From Prevotella melaninogenica (GTDB lineage: Bacteria > Bacteroidota > Bacteroidia > Bacteroidales > Bacteroidaceae), in assembly GCF_003609775.1 (NCBI RefSeq), contig NZ_AP018050.1, positions 930,001-994,000 of the forward strand: a DNA stretch of 64,000 nucleotides. The letters run 5' to 3'. A program made the translations under genes and the position numbers. The notes beneath the pieces were generated by a model. That model was not told the DNA's origin. It saw only the letters and a list, made by a program, of their open reading frames with translations, and did not search any database. Below, piece by piece: positions 18,385 through 27,334 of this stretch; position 1 is the stretch's first letter; each line of letters starts with the position of its first letter.

Positions 18385-18392
18385 TACTTTTG
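18385..18392 (+). promoter_or_regulatory. -7 promoter element of the flavin reductase gene
   Basis: TACTTTTG, about 44 nt upstream of the ATG at 18436. Confidence 0.5.
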
Positions 18393-18435
18393 TATTTGAT
18401 AAATGTTTAAAGTGTATATATAAAGATTATTTAGG

Positions 18436-18960
18436 ATGAAAGAAGTTAGTTACAAGGATTTAAAGTTTAATCCGTTCAACCTTTTAGGAAAGGAATGGAT
18501 GTTGTTATCTGCTGGTAATGAGCAGGATGGGTGTAACACGATGACAATTAGTTGGGGACATATTGGCTGTATGTGGGGCCATAACGACCCAACAGTTGTT
18601 GCCTATATACGTGCCAGTCGCTATACAAAGACCTTTGTAGATAAGGAAGATTACTTTACGCTTTGCGTGATGGATGCCTCTTTTAAGAAGCAAATGGCTT
18701 ATCTTGGTTCTGTTTCAGGACGTGATGAGAATAAGATAGAGAAGGCTGGATTGACAAAGGTTTTTGCTGATAATAGTGTTTATTTTAAGGAGGCTAAGTT
18801 AGTTCTTGTTTGTAAGAAAGAGTATGCTGCAGACCTAAAGGAAAGTGGTTTTATTGATAAGGAGGTTTTTGAACAGGCTTATCCTAATGGCGATCTTCAT
18901 ACGATGTATGTTGGTAAGATTGAAAAAATACTCGTTCGTGACGATGAGTATCTTGGTTAG
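18436..18960 (+). CDS. Flavin reductase family protein (FMN-binding)
   Basis: A 174-aa protein of the flavin reductase-like, FMN-binding split-barrel fold. Family segments are the N-terminal NPFNLLGKEWMLLSAG, the CNTMTISWGHIGCMWG strand that lines the flavin site, and the SRYTKTFVDKEDYFTLCVMD block. Such proteins bind FMN and reduce flavin or small substrates with NAD(P)H; the real substrate is not known. The stop codon is 3 nt before a 48-bp direct repeat. Confidence 0.88.
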   Translation: MKEVSYKDLKFNPFNLLGKEWMLLSAGNEQDGCNTMTISWGHIGCMWGHNDPTVVAYIRASRYTKTFVDKEDYFTLCVMDASFKKQMAYLGSVSGRDENKIEKAGLTKVFADNSVYFKEAKLVLVCKKEYAADLKESGFIDKEVFEQAYPNGDLHTMYVGKIEKILVRDDEYLG

Positions 18961-18963
18961 TAA

Positions 18964-19011
18964 ACAAGTGAACAAGTAGACAAGTTTACCAGTTGCTTGT
19001 AATAAAAGATG
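18964..19011 (+). repeat. 48-bp direct repeat, left copy
   Basis: 48 bp matching 19478-19525 with three mismatches; core GTAGACAAGTTTACCA then TTGCTTGTAATAAAAGATG. The two copies bracket the small lipoprotein gene. Confidence 0.9.
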
Positions 19012-19041
19012 AATTGTAAGAGGCAAAAGGTTTATAAGGGA

Positions 19042-19485
19042 ATGAAAATAGGGTATATCCTTGCGTTTCTATTGTTTCTTGTGGCTTGCAAACCTTATGC
19101 TGATTATAAGGAAAGAGGACATTGGAAGCAACTGAAAGAAAACGAACGTATAGGTTTTTATTGGCGGCATAATGATAAAATCTATGCTGCCTTAGGCGAT
19201 TCTGCCGTCCTTATCAAGTATGTTAAGCCTATGGAAGATGTCGATATAGCGACCTTCTATGTGAATAAAAAAACTACCAATGGGATGGAGAATTATGCTA
19301 AGGATAAGAAGAATGTTTATTATCCTTTGCATGCAATATGCGTTGATGCTGACAGCTATGGTTATGAGTATGCTACAGAGCTTATTGTCAAGGGTGCCTT
19401 TCCCTCTTCTTTTAGATATGTCGGGGATGGGAAAGGAACTGATGGGTATACGATGTATAGATATGGTAGGCGAGAAGACAAGTGA
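19042..19485 (+). CDS. Small lipoprotein, DKNYY-like, 147 aa
   Basis: Predicted lipoprotein: MKIGYILAFLLFLVAC gives a clear lipobox (LVAC). I chose the ATG at 19042; the in-frame ATG at 19009 lies in the 48-bp repeat and would spoil the signal peptide. The segment YAKDKKNVYYPLHAICVDAD followed by FPSSFRYVGDGKGTDGYTMYR resembles the DKNYY repeat family, proteins of unknown function; a second DKNYY protein is at 48563-49153. The last residues and the stop codon are encoded inside the right copy of the 48-bp repeat. Function unknown. Confidence 0.75.
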   Translation: MKIGYILAFLLFLVACKPYADYKERGHWKQLKENERIGFYWRHNDKIYAALGDSAVLIKYVKPMEDVDIATFYVNKKTTNGMENYAKDKKNVYYPLHAICVDADSYGYEYATELIVKGAFPSSFRYVGDGKGTDGYTMYRYGRREDK

Positions 19486-19525
19486 AGGAGTAGACAAGTT
19501 TACCAATTGCTTGTAATAAAAGATG
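19478..19525 (+). repeat. 48-bp direct repeat, right copy
   Basis: Right copy of the repeat at 18964-19011; it contains the stop codon of the small lipoprotein gene at 19483-19485. Confidence 0.9.
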
Positions 19526-19570
19526 GTGTATCATGGTAATAGACATAGTAACAAAGGTAGCGTGATAATT

Positions 19571-19690
19571 TAATAAGTAACTTGTTCACGTCCTTTGTTA
19601 TTATGTCCTTTTTTATCTTTTACACAAGCAACTGGTTCACCTATCTACTTATTCATTTTTTTACTTTGTCTTTTTATATAGACAACTTGT
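19571..19690 (-). repeat. ACAAGT-type repeats, reverse orientation
   Basis: Contains AAGTAACTTGTTCACGTCC, ACACAAGCAACTGGTTCACC and GACAACTTGTCCCC, inverted relatives of the 48-bp repeat. A further pair (ACGAGTTTATAAGTAGAAAA and CACAAGCACCTCGTAAACTT) is at 19838-19930. Confidence 0.65.
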
Positions 19691-19723
19691 CCCCTTCTTC
19701 GTTATTCTGTCCTTAATAGGATA

Positions 19724-19800
19724 GATGTTGAGGCTCCGCACATGTGGTGCTAACGCTTCGCACGAGTGGTGCTAACCAACGGCACAAGGCGTGCGCCACA
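19724..19800. repeat. 22-nt periodic intergenic array, family 1, locus B
   Basis: Three units with a 22-nt period: cores GGCTCCGCACATGTGGTGC, ACGCTTCGCACGAGTGGTGC and CCAACGGCACAAGGCGTGC, each with a GCAC/GTGC-type mini-palindrome. Lies between convergent genes. Confidence 0.8.
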
Positions 19801-19942
19801 ACAATACCGCTGTAGAAGATGGGATGTAAGTTGATTGATTGACGAGTTTATAAGTAGAAAAGTTGCTTGTTAGCTTCTCATTTCTTTTTTCTATCTATCT
19901 CACAAGCACCTCGTAAACTTGTTTACTCGTCAACTCGTTCAC

Positions 19943-21232
19943 TTACTTAATATCATCGTATGCACGAATTGCCTGAAGGAAACGTGCATTGACATCTTCG
20001 AAAGTGTAAAGACCGTCAGTGTTCTGATTGAGACCTTTCAATTTCAAAGAGAATATCTGTGGTGTATGTTGCATGTCGAGTAGGGACATCTGCTTAAGCT
20101 GATCTGTACTCTGGTAAACAAGGTTTACGGCTATATAAGCTTTGCCAGCAGCGTCAACCCACTTTTCTAAGACAAGCTTTGAACCGATAGGTGTCTTCTT
20201 CTCGATAGAGTTAGGAAGTGAATACTCCTCAACACCAAGGGCAGCATCAACACTTGCAATGTTTGAGTCGTGACCACAGAGGAAAGTGAACTTACGATCT
20301 TTATCGTTCAACTCATCGTACATATACTGCAAAAGTGGGTGAGCCACGTTAACAGCAACGATAGGAGCAGTGAAAAGCACATCGCCATACACGTCTTTAA
20401 CCTTTGCAATCTTGGTCCAATCATCAAGTGAGAGCTTATGTCCAAAGGCAGCTTTCAGTGCATCAGGCTCCTCATAGAACTGGAGGATAAAGGCGTCAGA
20501 AGCTGAGTTAGCATTCTTCAATGAACCCTTCATTCCTGGTTCCTGATTGAGTTCAAGCGTAATCTGTGTATCGTTATTAACGAAGTCTTTTATTTCTCCT
20601 TTCTTATAATACTCGCTCTGCTTCATGTCTAAGACCTTAGCAATGAGGTCGTAGCTCTCCTTCAAGCCTTTGTTGATACCAACAAGTCCTTCTTTACCAC
20701 CCATAGCATTGATTTGCTTCATAGCCTCAGTGCGGAAGGCCTCAGTACTTTTTGTGAGACGAGGGAAGAAGATTGGATCCATCTTAGATGGAACATAGCG
20801 GTGGTTTACACGCAAGTTAGCTACAGGCATAAAACCACTTGAGAAGTATTGTGCAGTAGCGATACAACGCTGCATAGAGTTAGCATAAACGTTTACCTCA
20901 TCAATAGAAGGAACATAGTTGTCCTTAAACAATCCTGTTTCAATTGTCCATTTGCGAAAGAATTGTCCCATCTCGGTTTCAAGTACACCACCTCTGAGTG
21001 TCAGTTCGCTGGAAGCTGATGACCAGTTTGTCCACTCGTGTGGAGTCATCTTGCTCAGTGCAGAACCATTGGTTGATAGTGGTGAGCGGATGTTGTGACG
21101 AGAAAGAATAACAACTTCTTTGAGTTTGTATTTTCCTTTGAATGCCTCAGAACGCTGAAGTTGTGCCTGTGCTAATGCTGGACAAATGATTGTCAGTATT
21201 AAAAGGAGTAAGAATGAATTAAGTCTTCTCAT
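19943..21232 (-). CDS. Histidine-type acid phosphatase, secreted
   Basis: A 429-aa phosphomonoesterase of the branch 2 histidine phosphatase family (acid phosphatase, phytase or MINPP-like). Signal peptide MRRLNSFLLLLILTIICPALAQA. The catalytic motif RHNIRSP is at residues 45-51 (phosphohistidine H46) and the proton-donor motif is GHDSNI near residue 320. It probably acts in the periplasm or at the surface, releasing phosphate from organic phosphates. Neighbours on the same strand are a phosphate-type porin and a PAP2 acid phosphatase, so a phosphate-acquisition role is likely. Phytate use is possible but not shown. Confidence 0.9.
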   Translation of the reverse strand: MRRLNSFLLLLILTIICPALAQAQLQRSEAFKGKYKLKEVVILSRHNIRSPLSTNGSALSKMTPHEWTNWSSASSELTLRGGVLETEMGQFFRKWTIETGLFKDNYVPSIDEVNVYANSMQRCIATAQYFSSGFMPVANLRVNHRYVPSKMDPIFFPRLTKSTEAFRTEAMKQINAMGGKEGLVGINKGLKESYDLIAKVLDMKQSEYYKKGEIKDFVNNDTQITLELNQEPGMKGSLKNANSASDAFILQFYEEPDALKAAFGHKLSLDDWTKIAKVKDVYGDVLFTAPIVAVNVAHPLLQYMYDELNDKDRKFTFLCGHDSNIASVDAALGVEEYSLPNSIEKKTPIGSKLVLEKWVDAAGKAYIAVNLVYQSTDQLKQMSLLDMQHTPQIFSLKLKGLNQNTDGLYTFEDVNARFLQAIRAYDDIK

Positions 21233-21248
21233 TGTAGTAAGAGTTTGA

Positions 21249-21460
21249 ATAATTCATAATTTATAATTCAGAATTCATAATTCATAATTATGATTACCAT
21301 TGTTTGTTGTAAAGGTAGGGTGAACATATCTATATATAGTAAATGTTAATACTCTTCCTTCATAAACATCTGAAGTAATCATAATTATGAATTTTGAATT
21401 TTGAATTATGAATTAAAACCAGTCATAATTATGAATTGTGAATTATAAATTATGAATTAA
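21249..21460. repeat. AT-rich octamer repeats forming an inverted pair
   Basis: Runs of AATTCATA/AATTATGA-type units at 21249-21293 and 21378-21460. The left run and the right run are largely reverse complements, so the gap between the phosphatase and porin genes can form a long AT-rich hairpin. Confidence 0.7.
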
Positions 21461-21462
21461 TG

Positions 21463-22623
21463 TTAGAATTTAATCTGCAAACGTGTCTCAAGGATAGAGA
21501 ATGTATTGTTGTTGAATGCAGCGTTATCTGTTGCGCGGGTGATAGAACCACGAACACGCCAAATCATATACTTGTTGAGGTAATAGTTGAAAGTCAATGA
21601 CCAATCGTTTACTTTACCACCAAAGATATTAGCGTCCTTATCGGTTAAGGTTGAGTAGTTGTAAGCTGCAACAAGCTCCATAGAACCTGGGTCTGGAGTT
21701 GCAATACCTGCATCAGCCATTGTATAGGTATAGCCCTGACCCTTGAGAAGGCAGCGTAAATTGCTATATGCACCCCATGCACTATAGTTTGGCATAGCGT
21801 TATCACGCTTGATACCTACGTAGAAGTACTGTGCCTCAAAGCCCAAGTTACCAACTGCAAAGTTCATTTCTGGAGAGAACTTCCATAGTGCTGTAGCGTC
21901 TGTGATAGTTGCTTCCTGTGCTGCAACATTTGCAATACGTGTTGGGAATGGAGCCTTCAATGTGTAAGACTTATGGCTGATAGCTGCATTCTTGTTGTAA
22001 CGTGGTGACTCGTATGCTCCACTGATACCAATATGGAAAATCTTTCCACGCTCGGTTGCTGGACGCCATACCAATCGTGTCATTGCACCCCATGCCTCAT
22101 TACCAAGCTTGTCAGTTGACATCTTCATCGCATCATTCTCTGCAAATACAGATGCTGTGGCATGGAATTTCTCACCAGCGTGAACATACATGGCACCAAT
22201 CAGACGACTATTAAAGAAAGCCTGGTTAGCCAATGGCTCTTCCATTGAAATCTTGAAACTTGATGATGTACCACTCTGTAAACCAAACTGGTGTACGAAG
22301 TAGCCCATACGAATCAAGTTCTCTTTGTTGAAGTTATATTCGAGACTAATATCTTTAAGTGAAAGACTCTGACGAGCATAACCAATGTCAACCTTTGCTT
22401 TCCACTTACCGTATGTTGCACCTACGCCAATACGTACATCAGGAATAGCAGCACCATCATTAAGCTGGTCGTTGAGTGTCTCGTCGGTTGAGTGCATTAT
22501 ACCAGCATCCATAAGGATTCGACCAGTTGGCTTAACAACTAACTTTGGTTCCTCGTCTTCCTGAGCAAAGGCCCCTGCACAAGTCATCAAGGCACAGGTA
22601 GCAATAAGGATAATTCTTTTCAT
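21463..22623 (-). CDS. Outer-membrane porin, phosphate-selective OprP/OprO-like
   Basis: A 386-aa outer-membrane beta-barrel. Signal peptide MKRIILIATCALMTCAGAFA, then alternating amphipathic strands (GKWKAKVDIGYARQSLSLKDISLEYNF, RMGYFVHQFGLQSG) and a terminal strand ending LETRLQIKF with C-terminal Phe, the barrel-assembly signal. The layout resembles phosphate-selective porins. It sits between a histidine phosphatase and a PAP2 phosphatase, supporting uptake of phosphate or organophosphates. Selectivity itself cannot be read from the sequence. Confidence 0.85.
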   Translation of the reverse strand: MKRIILIATCALMTCAGAFAQEDEEPKLVVKPTGRILMDAGIMHSTDETLNDQLNDGAAIPDVRIGVGATYGKWKAKVDIGYARQSLSLKDISLEYNFNKENLIRMGYFVHQFGLQSGTSSSFKISMEEPLANQAFFNSRLIGAMYVHAGEKFHATASVFAENDAMKMSTDKLGNEAWGAMTRLVWRPATERGKIFHIGISGAYESPRYNKNAAISHKSYTLKAPFPTRIANVAAQEATITDATALWKFSPEMNFAVGNLGFEAQYFYVGIKRDNAMPNYSAWGAYSNLRCLLKGQGYTYTMADAGIATPDPGSMELVAAYNYSTLTDKDANIFGGKVNDWSLTFNYYLNKYMIWRVRGSITRATDNAAFNNNTFSILETRLQIKF

Positions 22624-22682
22624 AGGGTATTTGTATTCTATAAATTAGGTTTTAAATGAGAAATAGAGATATAAGAAGGGCA

Positions 22683-22740
22683 TAGAGGAGTTAAGTCACT
22701 AACTAAAAGTCAATGTAAACCTATTGACTTAACTCCTATG
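22683..22740 (-). terminator. Hairpin after the PAP2 phosphatase gene
   Basis: Perfect 13-bp stem (22686-22698 with 22725-22737), directly downstream of the PAP2 gene on the reverse strand; the T-run is weak. Confidence 0.6.
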
Positions 22741-22761
22741 ATACCTTATGCTTTGTAAGAC

Positions 22762-23553
22762 TTAGTTTGCTGTCTTAAAAGTACTCTTCGCAATCTTACC
22801 CTCCTTCTTCAGCTTAGCAAACTCTTTCTTAGCCTTTGCCAACTGCTCCTGGAAAGCTGGTTCTGCGTGGAGACGTGCTACAACAGCTGCACTGATGATA
22901 CGTGCTGCGTCTACATCGCTCTGCCAGTGGTAACCACAGATAACACGACTCTGGCCCATCTGATAGCCACGTTCAAGGATTTCATTCTGACGATCAACGT
23001 TAATCTCAGAGAGAACAAGAGCGGTAGCCCAACCGATAGCTGTGTGACCTGATGGATAAGAACCATTGGTTGAAAGCTCTTCCTGCTGCTCTGGGTTACA
23101 AGTCATCTCCTTGTAGAATGCAAATGGACGAACGCGCATGTAATGATCTTTAGCACTACGTGTAGCTAAATCACCTGCATCCTCACGCATATTCAAAACG
23201 AGCTTGTAAATCTCTGGAGTTGTCTCTTTGCTAATTTTGATACCGAAAGCCTCTGAGAAAGCGTTAGGTACACCATCACCACCTACACGTGCATCAGCAG
23301 CAGCCTGATCACCACGAGGTGTGTTGCGCTGCATCTTACCCCATTGGTACTGTGCTTGGTCGTTAAGGAACTGAATACTACCTGGCTGTGGAGGTGCTGG
23401 GAGAAGCTCGAGTGAACTTGCCTGCTGTCCATCCTGAAGGTAATAGAGGTCTGGTTGTGTACGTACGTCTTTAATCTTCTTAGCTGCTGTCTGTGCGAAA
23501 GTGGTTACTGAGAACATTGCCAGCAAACCAACTAATAAGGTTTTCTTTGTCAT
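22762..23553 (-). CDS. PAP2-family class A acid phosphatase, secreted
   Basis: A 263-aa phosphatase with signal peptide [20 protein letters not shown]. The three PAP2 signature motifs are complete: [20 protein letters not shown] and [17 protein letters not shown] (Arg and His of the active site plus Asp). Class A non-specific acid phosphatases of this length are periplasmic and act on many phosphomonoesters. It probably forms a functional group with the porin and histidine phosphatase downstream, though a hairpin separates it from the porin. Promoter element TACCTTTG on the reverse strand at 23615-23622. Confidence 0.93.
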   Translation of the reverse strand: MTKKTLLVGLLAMFSVTTFAQTAAKKIKDVRTQPDLYYLQDGQQASSLELLPAPPQPGSIQFLNDQAQYQWGKMQRNTPRGDQAAADARVGGDGVPNAFSEAFGIKISKETTPEIYKLVLNMREDAGDLATRSAKDHYMRVRPFAFYKEMTCNPEQQEELSTNGSYPSGHTAIGWATALVLSEINVDRQNEILERGYQMGQSRVICGYHWQSDVDAARIISAAVVARLHAEPAFQEQLAKAKKEFAKLKKEGKIAKSTFKTAN

Positions 23554-23614
23554 CTTAGTAGAGTTTTAAATTTATAAAACGGTTTAATTAAAATACAAAA
23601 GTAATAAGTTGCTG

Positions 23615-23622
23615 CAAAGGTA
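23615..23622 (-). promoter_or_regulatory. -7 promoter element of the PAP2 phosphatase gene
   Basis: Reverse-strand TACCTTTG about 62 nt upstream of the start. Confidence 0.5.
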
Positions 23623-23641
23623 AAGGAAATGTTGTATACAA

Positions 23642-23688
23642 AATAGTTGCATCTTGTTTTTTAGATAAAATAAACGGATGCAACTATT
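23642..23688 (-). terminator. Hairpin after the propeller sensor gene
   Basis: 12-bp perfect stem (AATAGTTGCATC with GATGCAACTATT) 30-75 nt downstream of the sensor stop. Confidence 0.6.
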
Positions 23689-23717
23689 GTTAATATGTTG
23701 ATTATCAGTATTTATTC

Positions 23718-26700
23718 TTATTTTGATAATTTTAGAATATAATTGACGATACTGGTTGGATTCTCTTTGCAATAGGCAGTGAGAACAGCATTGTTATCAC
23801 CAATCTTACTATGATAAAGGCGGCTGACAACAGGATTTAGGTTACCATAGATTCCTAACATTCCTGGTAGGAGTGTACGCTTTACTCGTGGCATTGCAAG
23901 GAGCAAAATAAGCACACGCACCTGCTGACTATTGGAAGCTGTGAAGTGGAATACCTCCTTACAAATTTCTTTATCGGTTGTGGCAAAGTTCTTAAAGAAC
24001 TTATCTGATACATCAGCAATTTGGTCGGTGATGTCTCGAGTAGCTGATTCGATATCGGCAAAGAGTTTTGAATTAAACTTCTTCATTCGTCGCTCCTCGT
24101 TCTCCTGCACAACATTCTCGTGTACAGCAGCATATTCCTGCATTAATTGTTGCAAGGTATTCAGTTGCTTAATTTGGTTGATACGGTTATCAATCGTCTG
24201 TAATATGCGAAGAAGTACTATGCGGTCACGGTTGTCAATGTCTTTTTCTATTGACTGCAATTCGGCCGTCAATGCTTTAGTCATTACTTCATAACCCTCC
24301 AGCTTTTTAAGTTGTTCGATGCTTTCAGATATATATTCACGGATAACTTTTAAGCCCTCTGGCGTGAAGATATTCTCATATTGATTCTTCACAGCAATGA
24401 AGTCAGTATAAACCTCAGCCACAGAGTGTTGCTTTGATTCGTTAAGAATATGGTGTAAGCGTTCTTTCATACCATCATTCAATCCCTTTAGCACGAGTGT
24501 GTCTTGTGTTGAGCGATGGATTTTATTAAGTCGTTCCTTAAGTTCTTGGATATGATTGAGCCATACCTCATTCCTTCGGCATTGTTCAATGATAATCTCT
24601 ATGTTGTCCGTATTGCGTGCTTCTTCTGAGTCGTGTACCATAGAATCACGTTCATAGACCTCAAATTGTTTAATACGAGCTATCTGATCATTTAGGTATT
24701 TTACCATCTGAAGAGCGGTATCACGATTCAGTCGGGCAATACGTGCCGATAGTTTGGCAAACTGCTCATTGTTAGTACGCAGACTTTGTGAGCTGACATT
24801 AATGCTATCAATTTCATGACTGATACTGTCAAGCGTGTTGCGTTCATTCTCCGTCAGTCTGTCTTTTAAGGTGTCTAATGCTTCCAGACGTTTGCGTAGA
24901 TCGTCCTTACTCATCTGAAGTTGGCGATAAGTTAATATCCGATGTCTACGATAACTAAAGAAAATAATGATGAAGATGCAAATGAGGGTAAACAGAATGA
25001 TAGCAATAAGTTGTAGACTTGGAACCTTGTCATCAAAAGTAACCCACTCGGCTGCTTTTTCCTTATCTGGGGTTAACTGTAAAACTCCAAGGTCAGAACC
25101 TATATATAAGGTGTTGTCAAGGATAAATCCTGCCTGAGCATTGAAGTGGATGTCTGCAAAGAAACTACCACTATCAATTAGTCTTCCCCCTTTAATCTTA
25201 TACTTATGTATACCTGTTTCTGGTATTGTATAGATAATGCTGTCATTGATGCAGAACATTCTACAGCTTCCATCGGCCCGGATAGAGTCAGCACCTTGAA
25301 TTTGTAGATGATGATTGGTAAGGAGGAGTAATTGAGGATTCTGCTGACCGTATGTTAACAGACTGCTGATAAATACTTTATCCTGTGTTCCTGCAACTTG
25401 TTTTATCTGTTCCCCCTTTTCTACAAATACACCATTATTGAGCGTGGCAATATATATGTTGTCGCTATTTTGTGCCTGATGAAAAGCGGTTATATATCTG
25501 TTGTTCATCGCCTTAATGGTATCTGTCTTACCATTTTGGGTATCAATGGATAATAGATAGTCTTGCACACCAAGGAGTATTCTGCTTTGGTGGGACAGAA
25601 GTGCCATAGAGGTGATACGTGTCTTTGGTTTCGCCAGTAGCTGTGGACGCTTAAAGAGCTGATTGACAAGGTAATGATTACCAAGGCTTAGCCTGAATAG
25701 CTGGTTATTAGCATTATAGTAATAAATGTCCTCGCCATTGGCATACATCTCCTTTGGCAACTCATCGTTCTCAAAATCATAAATCTTTGTAGCTACTTGT
25801 TCTCCTGCTTTTTGACGGAATAACTCATGTTGGTTATTAACATAGAGAAGGTCTTTGTCGGATACACAAGCAGCAATGATAGGAGGGTTAGCATTAAAGA
25901 AACCAAGATGGTGTGGAATACGCCATATAGCATTCTTTGTCAGCAAGATAGAAAAGCCATTACCATCGTCGGCAATAGATATTTGATGCGGATTGTCAGG
26001 AATATTATTTCGCAATGGAATACTAACAAAACGCTCTAAGTTGTCGGATAATAGTATTGTAGACGATGTGATGAAATAGTAGGTTGAACTGGCTTTATAG
26101 AAGGAAAGTACCGATTGGGGCAGCGAGAACGTCTTACTCTCTGTACCATCAAATCCTTCGATAGTCAACTGCTTATCAGATAAAATGTAGAGTTTTCCAT
26201 CATAGATAGCAACATTGCGTATGTTCTCCCCTTTGTGTCGTAGTTCTATTTTCTTCGTAGGGAGATTTATGCTTATTACGCCAGCTTGCGTTGAAGCAAA
26301 AAGCCATTTATTCCCAACATGACAGAGGTTATTTACCAAAAAAGGTTCATAATATTGACTTGTGTCGTTTATATGGATAGGGTAGAGGGGCTTTAATCCT
26401 TGCTGTTGCTGATTAAGCGGCATGGAGAAAAGTCCTTGAGAAGTAGCAACAAAGAGATTGCCGTCTATTATTTCAATACTATATGGAGAGTATCGGCTGC
26501 CTTTGCTTGGAATCTCAAAGGTTGTCTTATGAATGAGCGTGTCGCCAGCTATGTTCCATAATTGTAAACCAGCATTACGTGTTGCCACCCATATCTGATT
26601 GCTTTGGTTGGAATCACGCTCAATGTCATAGATGCGGTCTAACCCCGTGTAGAAACGCTTCCTATTCTGTCCGTTGATATGCCATATAACACCTGTCTCG

Positions 26701-26888
26701 CCGCCTATCCAGTATCCATTCTTATCTATAGATAGCGTTGACAATCGGTCATCATAGTGGAATTCCCGCTCTGATAATGACCGTGAAGTAGTTGTCTCCT
26801 TGCAGCCTGTGATGATAAATAATAGCATCAAACAAAGCCAATTAACAAGTAAACGCTTCTTTGTCCTTATGTTATATTTTGTAGTCAT
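23718..26888 (-). CDS. Membrane sensor: periplasmic propeller, one TM, long coiled coil, unassigned C-terminal domain
   Basis: A 1056-aa protein. The N-terminus has a signal or anchor with a lipobox-like ITGC. Residues about 40-620 form a beta-propeller resembling two-component-regulator propellers (repeats such as GYWIGGETGVIWHIN, QIWVATRNAGLQLWN, LYIGSDLGVLQL). One membrane segment is at about 625-647, followed by RRHRILTYRQLQMSKDDL. The cytoplasmic part, about 400 residues, is mostly coiled coil and ends in a compact domain (EVFHFTASNSQQVRVLILLLAMPRV and later HSKIGDNNAVLTAYCKENP). I see no His-kinase, receiver, AraC or clear LuxR motif. A role as a one-component transmembrane regulator is inferred from the layout. 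It has its own promoter (26907-26914). Confidence 0.75.
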   Translation of the reverse strand: MTTKYNIRTKKRLLVNWLCLMLLFIITGCKETTTSRSLSEREFHYDDRLSTLSIDKNGYWIGGETGVIWHINGQNRKRFYTGLDRIYDIERDSNQSNQIWVATRNAGLQLWNIAGDTLIHKTTFEIPSKGSRYSPYSIEIIDGNLFVATSQGLFSMPLNQQQQGLKPLYPIHINDTSQYYEPFLVNNLCHVGNKWLFASTQAGVISINLPTKKIELRHKGENIRNVAIYDGKLYILSDKQLTIEGFDGTESKTFSLPQSVLSFYKASSTYYFITSSTILLSDNLERFVSIPLRNNIPDNPHQISIADDGNGFSILLTKNAIWRIPHHLGFFNANPPIIAACVSDKDLLYVNNQHELFRQKAGEQVATKIYDFENDELPKEMYANGEDIYYYNANNQLFRLSLGNHYLVNQLFKRPQLLAKPKTRITSMALLSHQSRILLGVQDYLLSIDTQNGKTDTIKAMNNRYITAFHQAQNSDNIYIATLNNGVFVEKGEQIKQVAGTQDKVFISSLLTYGQQNPQLLLLTNHHLQIQGADSIRADGSCRMFCINDSIIYTIPETGIHKYKIKGGRLIDSGSFFADIHFNAQAGFILDNTLYIGSDLGVLQLTPDKEKAAEWVTFDDKVPSLQLIAIILFTLICIFIIIFFSYRRHRILTYRQLQMSKDDLRKRLEALDTLKDRLTENERNTLDSISHEIDSINVSSQSLRTNNEQFAKLSARIARLNRDTALQMVKYLNDQIARIKQFEVYERDSMVHDSEEARNTDNIEIIIEQCRRNEVWLNHIQELKERLNKIHRSTQDTLVLKGLNDGMKERLHHILNESKQHSVAEVYTDFIAVKNQYENIFTPEGLKVIREYISESIEQLKKLEGYEVMTKALTAELQSIEKDIDNRDRIVLLRILQTIDNRINQIKQLNTLQQLMQEYAAVHENVVQENEERRMKKFNSKLFADIESATRDITDQIADVSDKFFKNFATTDKEICKEVFHFTASNSQQVRVLILLLAMPRVKRTLLPGMLGIYGNLNPVVSRLYHSKIGDNNAVLTAYCKENPTSIVNYILKLSK

Positions 26889-26906
26889 TAGATTCTACTT
26901 TGTCTG

Positions 26907-26914
26907 CAAAGATA
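26907..26914 (-). promoter_or_regulatory. -7 promoter element of the propeller sensor gene
   Basis: Reverse-strand TATCTTTG close to the start, which implies a very short leader. Confidence 0.5.
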
Positions 26915-27110
26915 ACGAATTACTCCAGAAATGTGATATGATATTTTATATTGTTTGCAGAAAAATGATGCTTCGGATGTGTTTTCTTATTAAATGAATA
27001 TCTATTCTATCTTGCTACAGAGTGGTATATATTTCTAACATAAGTCTTTCTTTAGTGCTTTTCCGTATCTTATAGTACTCATAATGAGCCTCATTTATGA
27101 TTTTCTATCG

Positions 27111-27194
27111 TTGTGTTGATGCTGCGCACATGTTGTGCTGATGCTTCGCACATAATGTGCTAAGGGTAAACACCAATGGTGTTGATGCTAAATC
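27111..27194. repeat. 22-nt periodic intergenic array, family 1, locus C
   Basis: Four units with a 22-nt period: cores GATGCTGCGCACATG, GATGCTTCGCACATAA, AAGGGTAAACACCAAT, then GGTGTTGATGC. It follows the DUF417 terminator; it is the only array in the window not between convergent genes. The rest of 26915-27295 shows nothing recognisable. Confidence 0.8.
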
Positions 27195-27295
27195 GCTTTG
27201 CAATATGTAGACAAAGTAAATGCAAGTCTTAGTTATATAAGCCAAAGTAAGCAATCTTAAACTATTAAGAATATTCTTCTGTTTATTGCATAAGA

Positions 27296-27323
27296 AAAGG
27301 GGATGTAACGCTACATCCCCTTT
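27296..27323 (-). terminator. Terminator of the DUF417 gene
   Basis: 12-bp perfect stem AAAGGGGATGTA / TACATCCCCTTT with loop ACGC, 11 nt after the stop. Confidence 0.88.
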
Positions 27324-27334
27324 ACTATAATCGT

